Shown: positions 1 to 7,166, numbered from the stretch's first letter. The stretch is DNA of 10,092 nt from Bin87 sp034428455 (GCA_034428455.1 DAOUHZ010000082.1:1-10092); one strand, 5' to 3'. Notes: generated by a model from the sequence alone, not told the origin. Translations and numbers: made by a program.

Positions 1-819
1 CTCTTCCCGCCGCTCCGGCACGCACTCGTTCATGTAGCGCGCGTGCAGCACGCCGAAGGCCACGTGACGCGCCTCATCCTGCGCCGCCCGCCGGTAGATG
101 GCCTTCTCGGCGTCGTTGTACGCCATCAGCTCGCCCAGGCGGAACAGCGTCAGCACGTTGCCCTCGCCGACGATGTGAAGCCGGCTCGAAAGCTCGGTGA
201 ACTCGCGGGCGTTGTCGGTGCTGCCGCCGGTGACGTCGCTGACGGAGTCGATCATCCGCATCAGGCCGCCGCCGTTGGCCAGCGCCCTCTTGCGGAACAC
301 TTCCATGTGCCGCGACTCGTCCATTACCTGGGTCAGCAGGAACATCCGCACCTCGTGGTAGTCCGGCGACATCTGCGCGATGAACCGGCCCGGCACGTCG
401 GCGGCGACGAACTCTACCTGCGCGAAGAAGGTGGCCAGCTGGCACTGCGCGGCCTCGATGTCATCGGGCAGCGGGCGCAGCGTCTCCCACGGAATATCGG
501 TGGCGGAGGACCACTGGCGTGAGACCGCTTCCTGGTACAGCTTGGTCAGGTTGAAGCCCCACACTTCCTTCTTGTCGCGGAAGGTGTACGCCGAGAACTG
601 CGGCACGCCTTCCCGGGGAATCGCCCCGCGGGTCCGCTGGGTCTGGTTGGGCGACTCGTCCAGCAGGTCGGGGGTGTACTGCGCCAGGGTGGGGTCGTGC
701 GCCAACTCTTCATCGGCGCCGGGGACCTGGTCCTTGATCTGCTGGAGCCACGACAGGCTGAAGCCGTTCTGCAGCGCCTGTTCCATCTCGACAGTGGTGC
801 GGTCTTGCAAAGTAGCCAT
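1..819 (-). CDS. Ferritin-like diiron protein, 3' end outside window
   Basis: The first 273 codons are in the window and the C-terminus runs off the left edge. The N-terminal 90 residues are polar and not recognised. From about residue 130 there is a four-helix diiron pattern: Glu136, Glu168-x-x-His171 (in DESRH), Glu219 and Glu249-x-x-His252 (in DEARH). This is the E, ExxH, E, ExxH ligand set of ferritin-like, R2-like and bacterial multicomponent monooxygenase proteins. The DExRH form recalls oxygenases more than iron-storage ferritins, so an O2-activating oxidase or hydroxylase is likely, but the substrate cannot be read from sequence. The start at 819 is supported by AAGGA with a 6-nt spacer and a promoter upstream. 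It is divergent from the TcmP gene. No partner reductase or ferredoxin is visible on this side. The family is confident; the specific function is not. Confidence 0.85.
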   Translation of the reverse strand, partial: MATLQDRTTVEMEQALQNGFSLSWLQQIKDQVPGADEELAHDPTLAQYTPDLLDESPNQTQRTRGAIPREGVPQFSAYTFRDKKEVWGFNLTKLYQEAVSRQWSSATDIPWETLRPLPDDIEAAQCQLATFFAQVEFVAADVPGRFIAQMSPDYHEVRMFLLTQVMDESRHMEVFRKRALANGGGLMRMIDSVSDVTGGSTDNAREFTELSSRLHIVGEGNVLTLFRLGELMAYNDAEKAIYRRAAQDEARHVAFGVLHARYMNECVPERREE

Positions 820-860
820 GGGTAGTCCTTCTTCGCCGGCGACGACGGAATTATGATCGC

Positions 861-890
861 AATGTACCCGATGGCGCGGGGAAGCGTCAA
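861..890 (-). promoter_or_regulatory. Probable promoter of the diiron protein gene
   Basis: On the minus strand, TTGACG (890-885) is followed by an 18-nt spacer and TACATT (866-861). This gives 5/6 and 4/6 matches to the sigma-70 boxes and a leader of about 35 nt to the start at 819. Confidence 0.5.
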
Positions 891-946
891 GCGCGGCGAT
901 GAGTGCGACATGGACGACGTTTGCCACAGATGTAGCGTGTTCATTG

Positions 947-975
947 TTGCATCTAACCCGGTCTCCTGCTATTCT
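947..975 (+). promoter_or_regulatory. Possible extended -10 promoter of the TcmP cassette
   Basis: TGC-TATTCT (967-975) fits an extended -10 element. TTGCAT (947-952) lies 17 nt upstream as a weak -35. Transcription would begin near 982, which leaves almost no leader for an ATG at 988 but about 30 nt for the ATG at 1012. The 168-bp gap between the two divergent genes holds nothing else that I can see. Confidence 0.35.
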
Positions 976-1011
976 CATCGTTAGATCATGCATTCTATTA
1001 TGGAACAAGAG

Positions 1012-1914
1012 ATGACGGCCGCTAGCACAAATCAGTTCGGGGGAACTTGGACTCAGGAAAAGTTGCAGATCTTGCGAGGATACCTCGAACGGTATACCAC
1101 TGCTTTGAAACGGCAGCAGTTCAATCTGGTATACGTCGACGCCTTTGCCGGCACAGGCTACGTCGATATCGGATCTCCAGACGATTTACAAGAAACCCCG
1201 CTCTTGGTTACAGACATAGATGCTGATACTGCGGGCATTTTGAAAGGATCTACGCGATTGGCTCTCGAGGTTGATGACCGGCCGTTCGACCAGTTTGTGT
1301 TTGTGGAACAGAATCCGGCGCACGCCGCAGAACTCCAACGCTTACAGTCGGAATTCCCGAACCGGGATATCCACGTCCAAACCGCGGACGCGAACGTATT
1401 TTTGCCCGAATGGTGCGATCGTCAAAACAGTCGACTCGGTGTGCCTTGGCGCCGCCAACGTGCGGTCATTTTCCTGGATCCCTTTGCCACGGAGGTTGAC
1501 TGGCAAACTGTTCAGTCGATAGCCGAGACCAAATCGGTGGACCTGTGGATTTTGTTCCCTCTTTCTGCTCTGACCAGAATATTGCCCATGGAGCGACAGC
1601 CTGACGAAGAATGGGCTATCGTCTTGGACAGGGTTTTAGGAGGTCCGGAGTGGCGCGATGCTCTCTATAGTACGCGAGTCCAGCCCACTCTATTCGGCGA
1701 AGATCAAATTCTGACGGTACGTAGTGACCAGCAAGCGATTGTGGACGCTTACCTTGCAAAGCTGAGGACTGTTTTCGAGGCGGTCGCACCCACGCCCCGG
1801 TGGTTTTCGAATTCTCGGAACTCGCCCCAATTTGCCTTTATGTTCGCAGCTTCAAACCCTGCCGGCGCTCCGATCGCGGTGAGGATTGCAGATCACTTGT
1901 TGAGAAACTGGTAA
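1012..1914 (+). CDS. tcmP: Three-Cys-motif partner protein TcmP family
   Basis: A 300-residue protein with the TcmP family N-terminus (FGG-x-WT-x-EKL at 9-18, then Y-x-x-x-YTTAL) followed by a Rossmann methyltransferase-like core. The core shows motif I YVDAFAGTG at 41-49, an acidic strand end FVFVEQNP with Glu99, Asp126 after the third strand, and DPF at 156-158 in the position of the DPPY-type catalytic motif, followed by TEVDW. A SAM-dependent nucleic-acid methyltransferase is plausible, but no activity is established that I know of. The ATG at 1012 is chosen because GGA (1002-1004) sits 7 nt upstream; ATGs at 988 and 1000 are in frame but lack a good ribosome binding site. The next gene starts 3 nt after the stop, as expected for this family, which is named for that neighbour. 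Base composition is unlike the neighbours: 27/60 G+C at 1201-1260 against 44/60 at 4261-4320 in leuA, which suggests transfer. Confidence 0.9.
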   Translation: MTAASTNQFGGTWTQEKLQILRGYLERYTTALKRQQFNLVYVDAFAGTGYVDIGSPDDLQETPLLVTDIDADTAGILKGSTRLALEVDDRPFDQFVFVEQNPAHAAELQRLQSEFPNRDIHVQTADANVFLPEWCDRQNSRLGVPWRRQRAVIFLDPFATEVDWQTVQSIAETKSVDLWILFPLSALTRILPMERQPDEEWAIVLDRVLGGPEWRDALYSTRVQPTLFGEDQILTVRSDQQAIVDAYLAKLRTVFEAVAPTPRWFSNSRNSPQFAFMFAASNPAGAPIAVRIADHLLRNW

Positions 1915-1917
1915 CCC

Positions 1918-2640
1918 ATGGCAGCATCAAAAATCGAGTGGACCGACGCGACCTGGAACCCGGTTACCGGCTGCAACAAGATCAGCCCGGGTTGCAAGAA
2001 CTGCTACGCTGAGCGCCTGTCCAAGCGGCTCAAGGCTACCGGCATGGCGAAGTACCGCAATGGCTTTGCCGTGACGCTGCACCCCGACACTTTGGAGATC
2101 CCGCTGCGCTGGCGCAAGCCCCGTTCCATCTTCGTCAACTCAATGAGCGACCTCTTCCACGATGAGGTTCCGGTGGCGTTCATCGAGCAGGTTTTCGACG
2201 TGATGACCCGCGCCCACTGGCATCGTTACCAGGTGCTCACCAAACGTCCGGAGCGCGTGGCCTGCCTGAACTCCCAGCTACCTTGGCCCGACCAGGTTTG
2301 GATGGGCGCCAGCGTTGAGTCGCAGGATTACATCCACCGCATAGACCAGCTACGGGAGACCGACGCAGCTATCAAATTCCTCTCGCTGGAGCCACTGCTT
2401 GGACCGTTGCCCAACTTGGAACTTGATGGCATCGATTGGGTAATCGTCGGGGGCGAATCTGGCCCCGGAGCCCGTCCTATGGAAGGCGACTGGGCTCGCG
2501 ACATCCGCGACCAGTGTCAGGCCGCCGGCGTTGCCTTCCACTTCAAGCAATGGGGTGGTGTGTTCAAGAAGCGTCACGGCCGTATCCTCGACGGCAAGAC
2601 CTGGGATGAAACCCCCGCCGACCTCGTTCCACAACAATAG
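1918..2640 (+). CDS. Phage Gp37/Gp68 family (DUF5131) three-Cys protein
   Basis: A 240-residue protein of the Gp37/Gp68 (DUF5131) family. It has the family N-terminus IEWTDATWNPVTGC, and the three cysteines that name it lie at Cys19, Cys26 and Cys29 (C-x6-C-x2-C, followed by YAE). Further family marks are LTKRPER, GASVE, SLEPLLGP, the Gly-rich VGGESGPG and the C-terminal FKQWGG. The cysteine cluster probably binds metal or an Fe-S cluster. The fold recalls spore-photoproduct-lyase or radical-SAM-like barrels, although the cysteine spacing is not the classical C-x3-C-x2-C. The biochemical role is unknown. The gene is found in phages and in bacterial accessory regions, often beside TcmP as here. 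The 3-nt gap and the lack of a clear Shine-Dalgarno suggest translation coupled to TcmP. Length is normal and the gene appears intact. Confidence 0.95.
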   Translation: MAASKIEWTDATWNPVTGCNKISPGCKNCYAERLSKRLKATGMAKYRNGFAVTLHPDTLEIPLRWRKPRSIFVNSMSDLFHDEVPVAFIEQVFDVMTRAHWHRYQVLTKRPERVACLNSQLPWPDQVWMGASVESQDYIHRIDQLRETDAAIKFLSLEPLLGPLPNLELDGIDWVIVGGESGPGARPMEGDWARDIRDQCQAAGVAFHFKQWGGVFKKRHGRILDGKTWDETPADLVPQQ

Positions 2641-2645
2641 GAGAA

Positions 2646-2671
2646 CGCCCCTCACCGCAGGGCGAGGGGCG
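2646..2671 (-). terminator. Hairpin between convergent genes, likely terminator
   Basis: 11-bp arms (2646-2656 and 2661-2671) close a 4-nt loop. The one non-Watson-Crick pair is a G-U on the minus-strand RNA but an A-C mismatch on the plus strand, so the hairpin is best formed by transcripts of the DUF4160 gene. The U-run after it is poor (TTCTCCTATT). It may also stop transcripts of the plus-strand cassette. It is closely related to the hairpin at 3362-3387. Confidence 0.6.
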
Positions 2672-2730
2672 CTAACTTCCGTCAAGGATAGCCGCGAGTG
2701 CACAGGCCGGCGTAGCCTCGTGAGCGGACT

Positions 2731-2991
2731 CTACGCTGGTGGGTCAATCCTGCCGGGCGATTCTCTGGCTTGCGCCCTGTCCCATGCTATTTGCAACTCT
2801 GTTTGCTTAGCCCTTGCCCAATCGATCACGTCCCGCAAGCGACGTGTCGGGAGATTCCCGTGCAAAACTGAAAGATCGTTGATGTTGATCTGCGCTTCCA
2901 ATTCGCCGTATACAGCGTGGAAATGTGGCGGGCCGTGCTCTCTGAAATATAGGCGGATCGTGATGCCGTCGAAACGGCAGACTTCAGGCAT
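2731..2991 (-). CDS. DUF4160 domain-containing protein
   Basis: An 86-residue protein that is nearly all one DUF4160 domain: RFDGITIRLYFREHGPPHFHAVYGE near the N-terminus with the conserved HGPPHFH motif, then a strand with Ala-Gln-Ile, Leu-Pro-x-Arg, and a C-terminal helix with the family's WARA...EL...W-x-x-A pattern. Small DUF4160 proteins usually sit next to a DUF2442 gene and are discussed as toxin-antitoxin-like pairs; no activity is known to me. Here the start ATG follows the DUF2442 stop after one base (TAG-G-ATG), with no separate ribosome binding site, so translation is probably coupled. The HxH with neighbouring prolines could bind a metal (inference). Length is typical for the family and the gene is intact. 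Confidence 0.93.
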   Translation of the reverse strand: MPEVCRFDGITIRLYFREHGPPHFHAVYGELEAQININDLSVLHGNLPTRRLRDVIDWARAKQTELQIAWDRAQARESPGRIDPPA

Positions 2992-2992
2992 C

Positions 2993-3268
2993 CTACGACG
3001 CCAATCGCGCGGCCGGCGCGGTCGCTCCGTCGGCTTTATTGGTCAATTCCCAATGCAGAGAATCGGGGCACAACTCCACCTCATCGTCCCAGGCGATGGC
3101 CCGGTGAGGAGCTATATGAACCTTGTCGAAGTAGCCCGGCTCGTCCCATATCTTGAAAAGCCCTGAGCCAGCCACATCGGACAGGTCAACCTCCCCGCTC
3201 ACTCCGTCGTCGAACTCCAGCCAGATGCGGTATTTCGAGAGTGCTTTTACTCTGGTCGGGCGGATCAT
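2993..3268 (-). CDS. DUF2442 domain-containing protein
   Basis: A 91-residue protein with the DUF2442 pattern: a first strand with the Lys-Tyr-Arg-Ile-Trp-Leu-Glu-Phe-Asp-Asp-Gly-Val series, then GEVDLSD, a short linker, and a second half with a 'W-Asp-Asp-x-x-Glu-Leu-Cys-Pro-Asp-Ser-Leu' end. The ATG at 3268 is chosen because AGGAG (3278-3274) stands 5 nt upstream; a TTG one codon earlier is too close to it. It is the first gene of a two-gene unit with the DUF4160 gene and has its own TATAAT promoter. In other genomes DUF2442 proteins are the usual partners of DUF4160 proteins, and they are proposed to be the antitoxin-like or DNA-binding member. Function here is not established. The C-terminal Ala-rich tail (about 12 residues) is probably dispensable. 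Confidence 0.93.
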   Translation of the reverse strand: MIRPTRVKALSKYRIWLEFDDGVSGEVDLSDVAGSGLFKIWDEPGYFDKVHIAPHRAIAWDDEVELCPDSLHWELTNKADGATAPAARLAS

Positions 3269-3325
3269 CAAGGCTCCTCACTGGTTCGTGTGGCTTGCTG
3301 GCAGCAAACTCAAGCGTGTTGCGAA

Positions 3326-3353
3326 ATTATACCGCGAGAATGAACTTAACCAA
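3326..3353 (-). promoter_or_regulatory. Promoter of the DUF2442-DUF4160 unit
   Basis: On the minus strand a perfect TATAAT (3331-3326) stands 16 nt after TTGGTT (3353-3348). This predicts transcription from about 3319 with a leader of about 50 nt before the AGGAG of DUF2442. The -35 box overlaps the T-run of the leuA terminator. Confidence 0.6.
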
Positions 3354-3387
3354 AAAGTAATCGCCCCCCACCATTCGGCGAGGGGCG
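3352..3387 (-). terminator. Rho-independent terminator of the ilv-leu operon
   Basis: An 11-bp GC-rich hairpin with two G-U pairs (arms 3387-3377 and 3372-3362, loop of 4 nt) is followed, after a short ATTAC linker, by five T on the minus strand. It begins 28 nt after the leuA stop codon. Confidence 0.85.
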
Positions 3388-3415
3388 CTATTCGTGCTGT
3401 GTTTGGTTCAGCAGC

Positions 3416-4975
<1,560 letters not shown>

Positions 4976-4999
4976 TGGTTCCTTTCCCTCCATGGGATG

Positions 5000-5018
5000 A
5001 GCGCCGGTTTGAGGCGCT
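5000..5018 (-). other. Small perfect hairpin upstream of leuA
   Basis: The arms AGCGCC and GGCGCT (6 bp, loop of 7 nt) lie between the stop of the 36-codon ORF and the leuA ribosome binding site. There is no T-run, so it is not a classical terminator. It could serve in an attenuator or as an mRNA-stabilising stem. Confidence 0.4.
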
Positions 5019-5033
5019 GTAGGTTGAGCGTTG

Positions 5034-5144
5034 CTAGTTGCCAGGTGGGGAAAGGCTGGGCAGGCACACGCAGTCCACCGCAGCCAGCCCCGCCAAGACC
5101 AGACTGCGATGGTGAACTGCTCTGCACAGTACCTCCATGCCCAT
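5034..5144 (-). CDS. Possible 36-aa leader peptide upstream of leuA
   Basis: This small ORF has the best ribosome binding site in the window: AGGAGG (5156-5151) with a 6-nt spacer to the ATG. The 36-residue product is rich in leucine (6) and valine (5); the densest stretch is Ser-Leu-Val-Leu-Ala-Gly-Leu-Ala-Ala-Val in the middle. It ends 58 nt before leuA, and a small hairpin (5000-5018) lies between. These traits fit a leucine-responsive leader peptide, but there is no long run of Leu codons and no clear terminator, so an attenuator is only inferred. It resembles no protein that I recognise. It could also be a chance ORF, in which case the strong Shine-Dalgarno would be unexplained. Confidence 0.4.
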   Translation of the reverse strand: MGMEVLCRAVHHRSLVLAGLAAVDCVCLPSLSPPGN

Positions 5145-5170
5145 GTGTCACCTCCTGCTGTCTCTTGGCA

Positions 5171-5269
5171 TTCGTCAGAAGCAGGATTTTCAAGATTATA
5201 GGATCGACAGGATTGCAGGACCGTAATCCTGAAAAATCTTAAAATCCGGTAAATCCTGCTTCTGACGAA
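5171..5269. repeat. 99-bp imperfect palindrome with 19-bp perfect ends
   Basis: The ends 5171-5189 and 5251-5269 are perfect 19-bp inverted repeats; a second inner pair (CAGGATT at 5208-5214, AATCCTG at 5225-5231) forms the tip. The right half (5236-5270) is a copy of the 35-nt core repeat also present at 6516-6550 and 9391-9425. The element lies 28 nt past the ilvC stop codon. It is MITE- or REP-like, with no coding capacity. Confidence 0.75.
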
Positions 5270-5297
5270 GCCTCCGCAATGACAGTTGGTTGGATTA

Positions 5298-6308
5298 TCA
5301 CTCAATCTCCCGCGGGTTCATCCACGGCATCATCTCGCGCAGGCCCCGGCCCACTTCGTGGATCCGGCTGGTGCGCGCTTCCTGGCGCAGGCGCAGGAAG
5401 TTGTGCCGACCCTCGTCGCACTCCGCCATCCATTCCTGGGCGAAGGACCCGCTCTGGATGTCGTCCAGCACGCGGTGCATGTTCTGGCGGACGTGATCGT
5501 CCACCACGCGGGTGCCCCGGGTCAGGTCGCCGTACTCGGCGGTGTCGCTGACAGAGTAGCGCATGTAGTTGAACCCGCCCTGCTGGATCAGGTCAACGAT
5601 CATCTTCAGCTCGTGCAGGCACTCGAAGTAGGCGATTTCGGGCGGATATCCCCGCTCGACCAGCGTCTCGAAGGCCAGGTTGATCAGCGCGGTAACGCCG
5701 CCACACAACACCGACTGCTCACCGAACAAGTCGCTCTCGGTCTCGTCCTTGAACGTCGTCTCCAGCACGCCGGCGCGGGCGCAGCCGATGCCGGACGCGT
5801 AGGCCAGTCCGATGTTCTTGGCGTTGCCGGTGGCGTCCTGGTGGATGGCCAGCAGGCACGGCACACCGATGCCCTGCTCCACGAAGTGCTCCCGCATCCG
5901 GTGGCCGGGCGCCTTCGGCGCGACCATCATCACGTCCACCGTCGGCGGGGGCACCACGAACTGGTAGTGGATGGTGAACCCGTGGGCGAACATCAGGGCC
6001 TTGCCCGGTCCCAGGTTGGGCTCGATCTCGTCCCGGTACACGTCCTTCTGCACGTGGTCGGGGATGGCCACCATCATCACGTCGGCTTCCTTGGCGACCT
6101 CGGCCACGCTGCCGACCTCCAGGCCGGCGTCACGGGCGACCTGACGGCTGGCGCTGCCTTCGTACAGGCCCACCATGACCTTGATCCCGCTGTCGTGCAG
6201 GTTCAGCGCGTGGGCGTGGCCCTGGCTGCCGTAGCCGATCATGCCGACGGTCTTGCCCTCCAGGAAGGACATGTCGGCGTCTTTGTCGGTGTAAATGTTC
6301 ACTGCCAT
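5298..6308 (-). CDS. ilvC: Ketol-acid reductoisomerase, class I
   Basis: 336 residues, the normal class I length. It converts acetohydroxyacids (2-acetolactate, 2-aceto-2-hydroxybutyrate) to dihydroxyacids in valine, leucine and isoleucine synthesis, using Mg2+ and a nicotinamide cofactor. The N-terminal Rossmann domain has GYGSQGHAHALNL at 25-37. The catalytic region shows His109 in AHGF and Lys132 in APKAPGH. The metal ligands are Asp193 and Glu197 in DLFGEQ, and Glu229 and Glu233 in the ECLHELK helix. The cofactor-specificity loop reads GLYEGSASR (47-55), with Glu50 where NADPH enzymes usually have a phosphate-binding residue, so NADH use is possible. The ATG at 6308 has AAGGA about 9 nt upstream. 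It is third in the operon, with about 250 bp of repeat-filled spacer before it and 322 bp after. Confidence 0.98.
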   Translation of the reverse strand: MAVNIYTDKDADMSFLEGKTVGMIGYGSQGHAHALNLHDSGIKVMVGLYEGSASRQVARDAGLEVGSVAEVAKEADVMMVAIPDHVQKDVYRDEIEPNLGPGKALMFAHGFTIHYQFVVPPPTVDVMMVAPKAPGHRMREHFVEQGIGVPCLLAIHQDATGNAKNIGLAYASGIGCARAGVLETTFKDETESDLFGEQSVLCGGVTALINLAFETLVERGYPPEIAYFECLHELKMIVDLIQQGGFNYMRYSVSDTAEYGDLTRGTRVVDDHVRQNMHRVLDDIQSGSFAQEWMAECDEGRHNFLRLRQEARTSRIHEVGRGLREMMPWMNPREIE

Positions 6309-6356
6309 GCTAGTTCATCCTTCGTTTGCGCTTTTCCAGTTGTTCCCTTTCAGATT

Positions 6357-6480
6357 TTCGTCATTCCCGACTGCCTTCGTCATTCCCGCGAAAGCGGCAA
6401 TCCAGTAAGCGTGCAATCCGGCCAACCTTCCTCTGGCAACCATCTCTGGGTTCCCACTGTCGCAGGAACGGCAGATGACT
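6357..6480. repeat. REP-like repeat pair between ilvN and ilvC
   Basis: The segment 6378-6405 carries the widespread intergenic motif CGTCATTCCCGCGAAAGCGG followed by CAATCCAG; its core CCGC-GAAA-GCGG (6386-6397) forms a hairpin with a GNRA loop. A truncated second copy (TTCGTCATTCCCG at 6357-6369) precedes it. A decayed inverted copy (about 6447-6480, containing GGGTTCCCACTGTCGCAGG) closes the unit. Read on the plus strand it encodes the 'RHSRESGNP' peptide often seen as a false ORF from this repeat family. Confidence 0.7.
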
Positions 6481-6503
6481 CCCAAATGTCAGCACGCCCT
6501 GAC

Positions 6504-6550
6504 GTAATCTTGAAAATCCTTAAATCCGGCAAATCCTGATTCTGACGAAT
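6504..6550. repeat. Single half-copy of the interspersed core repeat
   Basis: The segment 6516-6550 matches the right half of the 5171-5269 palindrome at 30 of 35 positions without gaps, and similarity continues to 6504. It lacks the left arm. On the minus strand it begins 11 nt after the ilvN stop codon, as the 5236-5270 copy begins 28 nt after ilvC. Confidence 0.7.
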
Positions 6551-6560
6551 GGCCGCAGCC

Positions 6561-7166
6561 TTAGACTCCCTCGTAGTGCCCCGGCGCCGAGCCCACTGCC
6601 TGGGCCGCCACGGCTCCGTTCCTTCCCATGATGACGGCGTCGGCGCCCACGTCGTCGCTGACCCGGCCGCCGGACTTGCCGCGCACCATGGCCACGCGGC
6701 CCGTGCGCATGAGCTCCAGGATGCCGAAGGGCTGCAGCAGGTCGTACAGAGCGTCGATCTTGTCCTCCTCGCCGGTGGTCTCGACCACCAGCGAACGGGC
6801 GCCCACGTCCACGACCTTGGCCCGAAACAGGTTCACCATCTCCAGGATCTCACTGCGGTTGGAGGGCGTCGCCCGAACCTTGATCAAGGCCAGTTCCCGC
6901 GCCACCACGTCCTCCTCGGATATGTTGGACACCTTCACCACGTCGATCAGCTTTTCCAGGTGGCGGGTGGCCTGCTCCACGGTGTACTGGTCGCCGGTGA
7001 CGACAAAGGTCAGGCGGGACAGGCCCTTCTGCTCGCTGGCGCCCACGGCCAGGCTGGCGATGTTGAACCCGCGCCGCCGGAACAGGCCGGCCACCCGGGT
7101 CAGGACACCCGGCCGGTCCTGCACCAGAGCGATGATGGTGTGTTGTTCGGCGTTAGATGCGCTCAA
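6561..7166 (-). CDS. ilvN: Acetolactate synthase small (regulatory) subunit
   Basis: 201 residues. It binds the IlvB catalytic subunit, raises its activity and usually confers feedback inhibition by valine. The N-terminal ACT domain (about 9-80) shows the family pattern of Asp-Arg-Pro-Gly-Val-Leu, then RRRGFNI with Asn35, then ASLAVG. The second domain (about 85-165) contains RELALIKVRA and ends near TGRVAMVRG. About 30 Ala/Gly/Val-rich residues follow the point where typical 160-175-residue IlvN/IlvH proteins stop. The start is a TTG at 7166, preceded by a G-rich ribosome binding site within the ilvB 3' end; no ATG lies ahead of the ACT domain. It overlaps ilvB by 14 nt, which implies translational coupling and a fixed subunit ratio. 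Confidence 0.95.
   Translation of the reverse strand: MSASNAEQHTIIALVQDRPGVLTRVAGLFRRRGFNIASLAVGASEQKGLSRLTFVVTGDQYTVEQATRHLEKLIDVVKVSNISEEDVVARELALIKVRATPSNRSEILEMVNLFRAKVVDVGARSLVVETTGEEDKIDALYDLLQPFGILELMRTGRVAMVRGKSGGRVSDDVGADAVIMGRNGAVAAQAVGSAPGHYEGV

Noticed and set aside
988..1011. Earlier ATG codons (988, 1000) as the TcmP start
   Set aside because: No ribosome binding site precedes 988, and the predicted transcript would start only about 6 nt before it. The ATG at 1012 has GGA at a good distance and fits the family N-terminus.
4976..5305. Extension of LeuA upstream to 5305 (629 residues)
   Set aside because: The added residues translate repeats and the leader region. The family start with LDTTLRDGE and a ribosome binding site support 4975.
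5171..6550. Repeats as a possible CRISPR array
   Set aside because: The copies are far apart, imperfect and not separated by regular spacers, and no cas gene is present.
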